This document shows, in pieces, positions 21,980-32,239 of a DNA stretch of 64,000 nucleotides (position 1 is the stretch's first letter; the number at the start of each line of letters is the position of its first letter). Where the stretch lies: positions 248,001-312,000 of the forward strand of contig JALBUN010000008.1 in the NCBI GenBank assembly GCA_025174535.1, read 5' to 3'. This DNA comes from Cantharellus purpuraceus. Taxonomy: Eukaryota; Basidiomycota; Agaricomycetes; Cantharellales; Hydnaceae. Below the pieces are notes generated by a model. The model worked only from the letters and a program-made list of their open reading frames with translations. It was not told the origin of the DNA and did not search any database. A program made the position numbers and the translations under genes.

Positions 21980-23752
21980 GGTTAGCCCTTTATTGCATGC
22001 CAGGACGACAGGTATGTCCTTGTCGGTCGCCTTAGACAGGTTGATTTGACCAAACGTTAAGATACTTTGCATTTTTGAGGTACTCTTGTCATGATCGAGG
22101 GGTAAGGAAGAAGGCTAGGGAGGGGTATCAGTATAGCTGAGAGAACAATGAGGAACAACTCACAAAAGTTACACCCTGTGTGAGGTCTTGATGGTGCGTT
22201 CGAAGACTAGTTTCATGGCATTCACACCACCTACACCCACCAAAGGGGCCGAGAATAGTCCATTAGAAACAAGAGGTGGTATGATTGGACATGGATGGAG
22301 AAGGAGATGCGGTTACACGCTTGAGGAGGGTGATAAATGCAGTGTGGCTAGATTATAGGGTGAGTATCAATACAACATGGTGGTTACGATTCTAGCTTAG
22401 AGGTGTGTCTGAAGATGAAGCTTGTGTCAAGAATTTATTCAAGTTCCATATCTTATCCTAACAGCTTGGAGGCTCGCACGCCCAGGTCTTTACAGGTGGA
22501 CAAGGTATGGAACGTTGTATCTGTAGATATAAACGGTGACGTTTAAACCGAGTTAGACGCAGCATCGCCGCGGTAATGCGAGCTGCTTGTGTATGTCACA
22601 GCCAAGGTTAGGCGAAGCGAAACCCGGGAACTTGAAACCCGACGAAAGTGCAAGTAGATGCTGGTCAATGAGGAGAGAACAAGCAACGAGCTGCAGGAGA
22701 ACGTCGGCCTGCGTCGACTCTATAGCGGCAACGCGGACCAAACTCCATAATTACAACACTTGCTTACCAAAAACCATTTCGTTAGTAGAGAATGTGGCAA
22801 AATCAAAGATGATAGTTGATCGAGGGCTTCTTATCGCGCTCAGCTTAGCAATTCTTCCAAGCCTGCGGAGGTCCTAGAGCAGCAAACTATAGAGGCACTT
22901 CCTGACAGAGCAGTCCCCAGGAGGGCCAATAACTATACTAATTCGAATTAGAGTAATGAAACACCCACTCTAGCAGTGATTCAAATTTCATAAGGTTCCA
23001 TGCCATCGGCCTTCAGCCAGCCTTGTGAAGTGGAGAACAACGTGACGGGGGGTTCTGCATTTTCCATCTTCCGACTGTAACGATCTGTGTCAATTCACTG
23101 TCGTGATGGGTACGAGAAAATGGATAGATGATAAATTTGGTGGATTAGTATCTGGTGAGCCTTATGTATCAATTGCCAAAATACCTCACTTCGTAGTTGA
23201 CTTCCTTCATATGATCATAGCCATGTTTGATATATCACAAAAGACATCGTGCTTGGTTGGATACAGGCACCGTGATTGACACGACGCCGAAGCACACTCC
23301 AAGTCGAAGCATCGCATCTGAGCTGGCTCGGCAGCTTGAAGCACGTGCGTATTCACAGGAACATGAACAGCAATAGAGCAAGTACCGACCCCTCCTCCAT
23401 GTGTTGATCCGATCACTATTTAGTTCAGCCAAAAACACTGGCAGAGCGGAGTCGGAAAACTTATACCAGACATTCGGACCACTCCCACCTTGTGCACATC
23501 ATTGGCAGCATCAAGAGCCACGTGGAGAAGATGCGTCATAGCACCTCTTCTCAGCGGCTATCGCCATGGCTGGCTCAGAAGGACTCGTCGCGGTGGCGTC
23601 GCCATTTGCAAGTCTGTGTTGGCGATGTTCTTGCAGGAGGCTGTCCTCTATCCAGTCTATAATCTCCAGAGGCCATCTTATCTCCACAGAGTCAGAGTTC
23701 CGCTCTCTATCCCACTTCATTCCTCTTCGTTGCACTCAACTATACCATCGCT
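21980..23752. other. Spacer between copies D and E
   Basis: No gene. It holds the 3' flank of copy D, the best-preserved BCS1 5'-end remnant (22103-22880), the upstream block ATACCTCACTTCGTAGT near 23181, and the copy E core promoter (TATAAT 23658). Confidence 0.5.
22103..22880 (-). pseudogene. Remnant of BCS1-like gene 5' exons and promoter (copy 3)
   Basis: Aligns by eye with 4797-5540. The left edge is very similar (GGTAAGGAAGAAGGCTAGGG in both), which is the start of BCS1 exon 2 and the end of intron 1. Next come TCAGTATAGCTGAGAGAA, remnants of exon 1 (GGTCTTGATGG against GGTCTCGACGG, GACTAGTTTCATGG against GACTAGCTTCATCG, AAGGGGCC), then the upstream region (GTGTGGCTAGATTATAGGGT, CAACATGGTGGTTA, GGACCAAACTC). 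The coding frame is lost. Confidence 0.78.
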
Positions 23753-25495
23753 ATGTCGTCCCAACCAGATCAGGCTGCAGTCCAAGCTGCATCGGATGTG
23801 TAAGCTACTACTGGGTATGCAAGACGTTGTCTAATGCTCGTTTTCGGTGACAGTGTGGCTAGCAATTACGTCATGATAGGTGCCTTCGGTGAGTCCATTT
23901 TTGTCTGTACAACACAACTAAAAGACTATCACTTGATGCAGCACTTGTCGCATATGACACCCTTCTTACATTTCCACATGAGGTGGAATACATGTGGCTC
24001 AAGAAGATCAAACTAGGAACGATTTTATACCTATTAGCTCGTTACACAATGCTGGTTGTTTCAGTGCTCAACATGTTTCTGGAGTTTTCGGCCATCTCAT
24101 TACAGGTTTAATTCCTTTATTACTCTCATTTATCATGACTCACATGGATGTCATTTTTGGGCGTAGTAGGTTTATATGCCCACCACTAAAGGCAAGAGCC
24201 TGATATTGCAACAGAGCATGCAATGCTGTGATTTATAGTATGGATGCAATATACCCCCTCCCTCTCATTGGGATTCAAGGTAATTATTGATGTTTTCTTT
24301 TCTCGCACGACGTGGAATAATCGAAACACAATTATCTGCAGGTCTTCTTCTGGCACGAACATATGCTCTTTCTGATCAGAAGAGACTGGTTTTAGCGGTC
24401 TTCGTGGTTCTCGGGTGTTGCGCCGTAGTACCATTGCTGGTATATTCCATCTCTCACAGAAATGTTTTGTAGGCATGTGTGACGGATATTACAGGCACAA
24501 ACAGCGTTCGATAACTGTCACCAAAGTCAGTCAGAATCAGACACTGCTGGAAAGTGAGTGAAAGGAATTCCAGAGCATACGACACGTCTGATTGAACTCA
24601 TACAAATATATATTAACGCATTAGATGTAAGCTAATACTTGGTAGTTTCATTGTCAGCGATTTACCCACTTCAGTGACCATCGTCGGTGGCATCGGGGTC
24701 ATGTTGTTCGACACGGTTGTGGCTGCTGTAACACTTTCCAGGACATTGGGGACGTGGAGACTTCACGAGCGATCAACGTGGCGTCGAATGTCATTCATTA
24801 ACCTTCTGGCTCAACAAAGTGCGTGTCATCTATTGCCCAAGTTGACTTTTAACACAGCACAACCTGGCAGGTCTTATAAGATATGGGTAATCCGTCAGCA
24901 CTTATGTGACCAATGAATATGACACTGATCACTCGTAGATTCGTCCTAACGATCTCGCTGACAAATTTGATCATAACAATGGTACCGTCAATCTCTCAGA
25001 CTGCACCGCTTTCTAGGTTTTAATCATATTCCTTAGACCCTGAGAGTGAGTAGCGTGTTAATATCTACTGCATCACCCTCCGACTTGAAGCACAGCCCTC
25101 CATGCGAAATTTCTTCGCATCTATGCAGAACAGGTCGGTCCCAATCAGTCCCAGCACAGAGAAATATCATACGACTGGATACATACAGCTTGTCTGTCAT
25201 ACTCATTTGTCGCCTTCACCTCGAGCTCCAGAGGAGCGTAAATCGGAGTAGTGCAAGAACCACCTGGAATCTAACTACACCTCCCGTTGGGGTTTCACAT
25301 ACAACCACTCAAAGGATGCACGACGCCGTTGTAGCAGAGTTCGGAGATTGGGATTCCGATGAGCTTGGTGGTCCTGAAATGTCGGAGGGGGGAGTGGTGG
25401 TTCCGGAGAATCCAGCGAGAGCAACGGGAAATAATGTCAGCCTTGTAGAAAGTCAGTCTCGGCAACCGAATGCTGAAATTACTCTGGAGGTGTAG
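23753..25495 (+). pseudogene. DUF6533-family membrane protein, copy E (in-frame TGA in exon 4)
   Basis: ATG 23753 opens MSSQPDQAAVQAASDV. Exon 2 gives VASNYVMIGAFG. Exon 3 gives ALVAYDTLLTFPHEVEYMW, LKKIKLGTILYLLARYTML and a second hydrophobic stretch ending AISLQ. In exon 4 the joining frame has TGA (near 24202) where copy F has CGA; the rest reads RACNAV and YPLPLIGIQ. Exon 5 GLLLARTYALSDQKRLVLAV, exon 7 GVMLFDTVVAAVTLSRTLG and the last exon (TYSLSVILICRLHLELQRS, then TTQRMHDAVVAEFGDWDSDE and an acidic tail to 25495) are open. One base change would restore it, so it is either a young pseudogene or a misread splice. Confidence 0.62.
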
Positions 25496-27222
25496 GGTTG
25501 TGATGGCACGGGATAGACTGTTTTATCTTCTTGTCTCTCACCGCACACAAGTTGATTGATCAAAACATTAGATGACTTCTTTGTATGCATATATGACGAT
25601 CACCAACGGGCGTGCCTCCCTTCAGAGATTGCGTCTAGACGTTTACACATACTTCGTTCAAGAAGCCTAAATGCAGACGCGCTAGAGCACGAAGACGTAG
25701 GTTTTGGTTCTGTGCATCGCCAAAATAAATGGGATGGTTTGTTTGCATGAAAGTGGAAGACTATTTCAGGCCTTGTTTGACACCAGCAAGGACTTAGACC
25801 GTTAAACGGAACTATCAACGCATTGATCAGTGAGATCATGCGAGGTTGCAACACGGAGCCAATTAGCATCCCATGGCCGACTGTTCTCATGATATACAAG
25901 CCAAACACCCACCAAACGGATCTGATCGATAACCCATATGCATGTAGTGTTTGCCTTTCTTATAATTCCTGTACCCAAGACTCCAGTGGACCAGCCACTC
26001 AATTCTCATTGCACAATGTTCTGATACTTCGTCAGAGTAATCCTGGCTTGGCCTTTCATAGACATTGACCAATGACACCAGGTGATGATGTGTACAGAGG
26101 AAGAACTGATAAATCCTTGTGATGATATAGACAGGATCAGTGTTGCAGTATATAACCAGTACTGGGGGAGGATGACGTAAGCTTCAAACGTCCTCGGGAA
26201 AAAACCAAATAGTTCAAGCGTTGAGTTGTGTGCAGCCCAAGTAACGAAACGCTACGACATCAGAGTTATCAATACAGCTGTCTAGGCAAATCCACATTTG
26301 GAAGTGATAAACCCCGGCCAAGTATCCACGCCAGTAGCAGACGCCGGCGCCTATATGCAACGAACAAAACAAACCGTTGAAGCGTTGAGTTGTATGCAGT
26401 AGTATCGGGTCCAAGTAACGAAACGCCACGCTCTGTGGTATCAGAGTTATCAATATAGCCGTCTGAGACAAATCCACATTCGGAAGTGATAAACTCCGGC
26501 CAAGTATCCACGCCAGTAGCATACGCTTGCGCCTCTATGCAACAAACGTACTGCGCTCTACACTGACTCCAATGTGACGCAGCTGGGCAGTGGAGTGAGA
26601 GAATAGGTTCGGGAAGTTTTCATGATCAAATACCCCTTCGCTCTGCCTCCTATGAAGCGATCAACATACGGAAGCTATGAAGGCGAAACTGTACTTTCCA
26701 TCATTGTCGCTTCGATCTCGGCTCGAACCTCATGAATGGCTTACATAATGCATTTGTCTACATAATGTATCAACTACCGACAACATCTCCCCTCGTAGTT
26801 GGATTCCTCCATGTGATCACATCTCATTGATTCACTTGGGTACAAGTGTCATGCTCAACCGGATGCCGAAGCGCACAGCCATGAGCCAGGTCGAAGAATC
26901 ACGTCTGAACCAGCCCGGCAGCTCAAACAATGGAGCAGCTCCCCGCTCTCCTCCTGGTATTGGTGCGTTAATTATACTTGTGAGTTTTCAGCGCTACTAG
27001 CAGATGTCAACTGAGACAATACCAGACATTATGGACGTGGCACCATCGCTTTGTGAATGATCAGCGTCAAGATCTAAACGCGCGCATCATGGCAAGTCCC
27101 CTTTGCGCCCATTACCGTTCCATGAGGTTCAGAGTTTATAATCTCCAGAGGCCCCGCAGAGTCAGAGTTCCGCTCTCTATCCCACTTCATTCTTCTTCGT
27201 CTCACTCAATTATACCATCGCT
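25496..27222. other. Spacer between copies E and F
   Basis: No gene recognised and no clear BCS1 remnant. It contains a 164-bp tandem duplication (26217-26550), a weak version of the conserved upstream block (CATCTCCCCTCGTAGT near 26783) and the copy F core promoter (TATAAT 27137). Confidence 0.45.
26217..26550 (+). repeat. Two-unit direct tandem repeat, about 164 bp per unit
   Basis: Unit 1 starts at 26217 and unit 2 at 26381, each with AGCGTTGAGTTGT. Both contain CAAGTAACGAAACGC, ATCAGAGTTATCAATA, GGAAGTGATAAAC and GGCCAAGTATCCACGCCAGT in the same order. The second unit carries about 15 extra bases. Confidence 0.85.
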
Positions 27223-28965
27223 ATGTCGTCCCGACCAGATCATGCTGCAGTCCAAGCCGCTTCGGATGGGCAAGCTACTACCCACACTGGGTATGCAAGA
27301 CATTGTCTAATGCTCGTATTCGGTGGCAGCATGGATTACAGCTACCTCACGATAGTCGCATTTGGTGAGTCCGTGTCTTGTCAGCACAACACAACTCACA
27401 TACTAGCGCTTGCTACAGTACTTTTCACATATGACACCCTTCTGACATTTCCACGTGAAATGGAATACACCTGGTTCAGGAGGATCAGACTAGGAACAAT
27501 TTTATACCTAATAGCCCGTTACCCAATGGTGGTTTTTTTAACCCTGAGCATATATCTGCAGTTTGGGACCATCTCACTTCAGGTTTTTTTCCTTTCCTTT
27601 ATTAGTCTCAGCGATAATAGCTCAAATGGATGGCATTTTTTATGTAGTAGGTTCAGTTGCATTTCGTTACAGACAAGAGTCCGATATCTCAGCAGAGCCT
27701 GCAATGCTGTGTTTTATACCACATTTGCAATATACTCCCTACCTCTTATTGGAATTCAAGGTATGGTCGGACCTTTGTTTTTTCTCGTACGGTGTGGAAT
27801 AATTAAAAAAATTATCTGCAGGTCTTCTTCTGGCAAGAGCATATGCTGTTTCTGATCATAAGCGACTGGTGTTAGCAGTCCTGGGGGTCTCGGGTGTTGC
27901 GCTGTGATACCATTACTAGTAAGCTCCACGTCTTAAATCAGTGTTCTGTGACCATGTGTGATGACTAATTATAGGCACAAATACCATTCAAAAAGTGTGA
28001 CACCATTCCGTTGAAATCGGACCCTTCTGCAATGTGAGTAGGAGGAATTTCGGAGCATACGACACGTCTGATTGAACTCATATATACCCATTAGACGTAA
28101 GCTGATACCTAGCATATTCATCGTCAGTGATTTTTTCACCCATTTTAGTGACCATTCTTACTGCTATCGCGGTAATGTTGTTCGACACGGTTGTAACTAC
28201 TATAACACTGGCCGGGACACTACAAACGTGGAGACTTCACAAACGATCAACGTGGCACCGAGGGTCATTCATTAACCTTCTGGCTCAACAAAGTGCGTAT
28301 CATCTGTTGTCCAATTTGATTTCTAACATACCACAACCCGGCAGGTCTTATAAGATATGGGTAATCCGCCAGCACCTGTGACCAATGAATATGACACTGA
28401 TCACTCGTAGATTTGTCCTAACAATCACGCTTGTTGGATTAATCTTAACGATGGTACCGTCAATCCCTCTGACTGCACCGCTTTCTGATTTTTGATCACA
28501 CGCCTTAGACCCTGAAAGTGAGTAGCGTGTTAAAATATACTGCACCACCCTCCGACTTGAAACACAGCTTTCTATACGATATGTCTTTGGACCCATACAG
28601 AACAGGTCAGTCCCAGCCAGTCTCTCAGCACAGAGAAACATCATACGATAGATACATACAGCTTATCTGTCATACTCATTTGTCGCTTTCACCTCGAGCT
28701 CCAGAGGGGCGCAGATCGGAGCAGCATAAGAAACACCTGGAACCTAACTACACCTCCCGTAGGGTTTTTCCATGCCACCACTCAAAGGATGCACGACGCC
28801 GTTGTAGCAGAGTTTGGAGATGGAAATTCTGATGAGTGTGTTAGACCTGAAGCTTCAGACGAGGCCGTGCTTCGGGAGAATCCAGCGGGAACAGACGTTA
28901 ATGATATCAGTCTTGTAGAAATTTGGCCCCAGCACCAGGACGCTGAGACCCCTGTAGAGCTATAG
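27223..28965 (+). pseudogene. DUF6533-family membrane protein, copy F (one-base deletion in exon 5)
   Basis: ATG 27223 opens MSSRPDHAAVQAASDG; the first donor reads GCAAGC instead of GTAAGC. Exon 3 gives VLFTYDTLLTFPREMEYTW, FRRIRLGTILYLIARYPMVV. Exon 4 is open (TRVRYLSRACNAVFYTTF, IYSLPLIGIQG). It is the only left-array copy in which the codon before YLSRAC or its equivalent is not a stop. Exon 5 gives GLLLARAYAVSDHKRLVLAV, then a missing base (GGGGGTCTCGG, against the expected GGTTCTCGG pattern) leads to TGA. Later exons stay readable (VMLFDTVVTTITLAGTLQ; last exon ATTQRMHDAVVAEFGDGNSD, ending at 28965). Confidence 0.65.
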
Positions 28966-30317
28966 CAGTCAAATTATATACGACATGGAAGGTATATTTT
29001 CTTCTCTTTCACCTAGGACAGGCTTTTTGACGCTATTTTCATATAGCGTCTTTCAAGGAAGGCTCGTCATGATATTCGTGTGGATCTACTTGGCGGCGTT
29101 GTAAATATTTGTTAATTGACAATGGTGTATGCACTACTTGTTACCTGTACTTATATATGATGAGGTGTTCTCATGCACACAGTCTGTATCCGAGTAACCT
29201 GGGTGCTGTACCTTAACCGCACGTCGTGAGCCTTTTTGACGAGTCCGAAGCATAATTGATAGTTGTGACCTCATCACCGAGACACCACACATGGCTGGCG
29301 TAATCACCATGCTCTTTGTGGAACCTCGCATCTTAAGAAAGAACGCCTGCAGGACCAAATAGTTGCGACGGTGTAATATCGACAGCAAGGCAGCAAGCAT
29401 GTCTCGCCAGTCACCCTATAGTAGGGACAATGCATATAGTATGTTCCACTCATCTCATGCATATTGAGAAAACTGATCATAATCGAGTGCCTGTATGTCG
29501 TGGACGGCAGCCAGGTCTGTCGAGGTTCTCATGATCAGTTATGTAGGATTAATAACGCTGTATGGTGCGCCTAACACAGGAGATCCCTTCTCGTAGTTTT
29601 ACAAGAGTGGTACAGCGTACGCGCGGGGGAGTTATAATGCGGAACGTGTTGCAGCTTGGATCATGACCGTCTGATGACGAATTAATGCAGAAGATCCTAC
29701 AGAGACGTGGGATGATTTGGATGAGAGGATTCATGAACTGAAGCACAGGCTGAATCAATTCACGATTACCGGGCCTCCTTGATCAAAGGCTCTAACTTGA
29801 TTGGGAGTGCTGATAAGATTTCAGGCCACCGATATTCGGAAAGAAGTATATGTTGACTGAACCTCAAGAGAGGTCCGTTGATTAAGTTCTCGGAGTCGTT
29901 ACACTAGCTTATTGACCAAACCAACCGTTCAGATCTGAAATCTTTAGATGTCAGCCGAGTCGAAAGAAATTGTTATACCTGCGAACTTGACGCCATCTTC
30001 ACATTACAGTAACGGTTTTTAACGTTCTTCCCGGCACCATATCCCGCTGTTTTCAGGCACCCAATTTACCTCGCAAGACGATAACGACGGTGTATGGTTT
30101 GGCGATTATAAATGTGTGCGCCTAAGTGACAGGAGGTAGCGGACCATTACAAACTCTGAGGATTGGTAACATGCATTTTAGCTGAGACAAGCATCCGTTA
30201 CGGGTCTGATCGTTCGCAGAAGCTTGTCTGGATCTATAGATCGATTTCCAGCCAGCTGATATTTTGGTTTAACCGTGTATAAAGCCTTGCCCATGTATCA
30301 TAGTGACAAAAGAAACA
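28966..30317. other. End of left array; spacer to the NmrA-like gene
   Basis: No recognised gene. A minus-strand open stretch at 29134-29400 (88 codons, ending ENTSSYISTGNK) has no family resemblance I can name. The last 300 bp should hold the NmrA-like gene promoter. Confidence 0.35.
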
Positions 30318-31646
30318 ATGGCCCCGACCTTGAAGAAGATCATTACAGTTATTGGTGCGACTGGAGCGCAAGGCTCTCATGCTGTGAAAGCTTTGCTCGC
30401 ACCCAGCTCAGATGGCACGCCTTCTCCTTTCGCTGTACGTGCCCTCACTCGGGATCCAACCTCCGCTCGTGCCAAACAACTCTCTGAGCTCGGTGTTGAG
30501 CTAGTGCAAGGTGAGTTGACAGGGATCATGGTTCACCGACAAGATAGATCTGCTTATCCTTCCACCAAGGTTCTTTCATGGACCTGAAGAGTGTCGCCGC
30601 AGCATTCAAGGATGTTTATGGTGCTTTCGTGAATACCGATGGCTTCACGGTTGGAGAGGAGGCCGAGATTTTCTACGGAATGCGTATATTTGAGCTTGCA
30701 AAGCAAGCGGGCATTCGGCATTACGTTTGGGGCAATCTCGACTATGCTTTGAAGGTAAATATTGAATTATTTCTCGCATTGATGCTAACCGTATTGCCTC
30801 CTTCTCTTACAGAAAGGGGGATATGATCAGAATTATCGCTGCGGACATTACGACGGCAAAGGTCGTGTGGCTGAGTGGCTGAAAGCCCAGTCGTCCGAGG
30901 AGAGTGGCATGACCTGGTCGGCCCTCACTTCAGGTCCTTACATGGATATGTTATCTTTTGTAGGTCCTCGCAATCCCGTCCTGATACAACATACTTAAAG
31001 GATGATATTTCCAGTACATGTTCGGACCGCTGAACAAGGTCAGCTACGCTCCATTAAACCCTTTGCTAAAGTATCCTTATTTATCATGTTTTGCCAGAGA
31101 GAGGATGGAACGTTTGTGTTCGCATCCCCAGTAGGCTCCGGTCACGTCCCCATGGTATCGTTGAAAGACCTCGGCACCTTTGTGAGATACATCTTCGATC
31201 ATCCCCGTGAGACCTCCGCCAAAGACCTCGAGATTGCGTCAGAACTAGTCGGGTGGGATCGTCTCATCGCCGCCTTCACCAAAGTCACTGGTAAGAAGAC
31301 CGTTTACGTCCATCAAACCCTCGATGAGTGGTTTGAAAATTTTATTGGTGTTGATTACCCCGTCGCGAGGGACTTTCATGAGGGGTTCAAGAAAGGGTTG
31401 CACGCAGACAAGATGACTTGGAGGGAAAACTTTTCCGGGTGGTGGAGGCTGTGGAGGGATGATGTCGTGAAGCGGGATATGACGTGGGTCAAGGCGATTA
31501 ATCCTGACACAGAGGATGTAGAGACCTGGATGAAAAGGGTTGGGTATGATGGTTCTTTCTCGACTCCGCTGAAGGTAGTAGAAGATGAACAGAAGGGTGA
31601 TGCATCGCGGTTTAGGATTAACGTGGAGAGGACCAAGAACTTGTAA
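30318..31646 (+). CDS. NmrA-like NAD(P)-binding protein
   Basis: ATG 30318 (MAPTLKKIITVIGATG) is preferred over the in-frame ATG at 30303 because the Rossmann strand starts right after it. Five or six exons can be joined. The first holds the dinucleotide loop VIGATGAQGSHAVKALL and VRALTRDPTSARAKQLSELG. The second gives SVAAAFKDVYGAFVNTDGFT and IFELAKQAGIRHYVWGNLDY. Then come YDQNYRCGHYDGKGRVAEWL, MTWSALTSGPYMDM and FGPLNK. The long last exon begins REDGTFVFASPVGSGHVPMV and ends RINVERTKNL. The family comprises atypical short-chain dehydrogenases, some of which sense NAD(P) redox state and regulate transcription factors (NmrA/HSCARG). The active-site YxxxK is not evident, in keeping with a sensor role. 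A Zn2Cys6 regulator lies next to it, convergent. Confidence 0.85.
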
Positions 31647-32239
31647 TTATGTACAAAACGTCATCTTGTACTAGTATTACTTCCTACACGAAATTCTCGT
31701 CAAATCTTGGATAGGAATTCACTCTTCCTGGGCTTCAAATCAACCTATAACCAATTGCTACACTTCTTTGCACACCCAGGTGATTGTCGCCAATCGAGGT
31801 TGACCTATTATTACAGTAAGAGCAGACGATTCCATCATATGCTCCACAATTTTCGACTGCCAACAGGGAAAAAAGTTTCACGCTGATGCCCATGACCGTT
31901 GACGATTAATTGTTGATAAAGTAAATTTAAGGGAGTTCCATCGCAATAATGCTTGCATTGGATGGTGGATTTGCCACTAGCAGCAGTCCATCTGGGCCCA
32001 TTCCATCCTTGCGCTCTGGTGAGTGGGTGACAGCACTAGTGATCTACCCCAACGTTATCATCCTATATCCAAGGGCTTGTAAAGAGCATACTCTAATTCT
32101 CCACACGTAGTATTGTCCGCTAGTATTGACACGATTTCCCAAGTACACTAATTAGTTACATGCAGACACTGGCATCTATCCCGTAACCTACAACCAATGA
32201 CTTCGATCGAAGTAGACAGTCACATCATCCCGTACCATT
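31647..32239. other. Convergent 3' region between NmrA-like and Zn2Cys6 genes
   Basis: 593 bp between two stop codons. No gene or repeat is seen. Confidence 0.5.
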
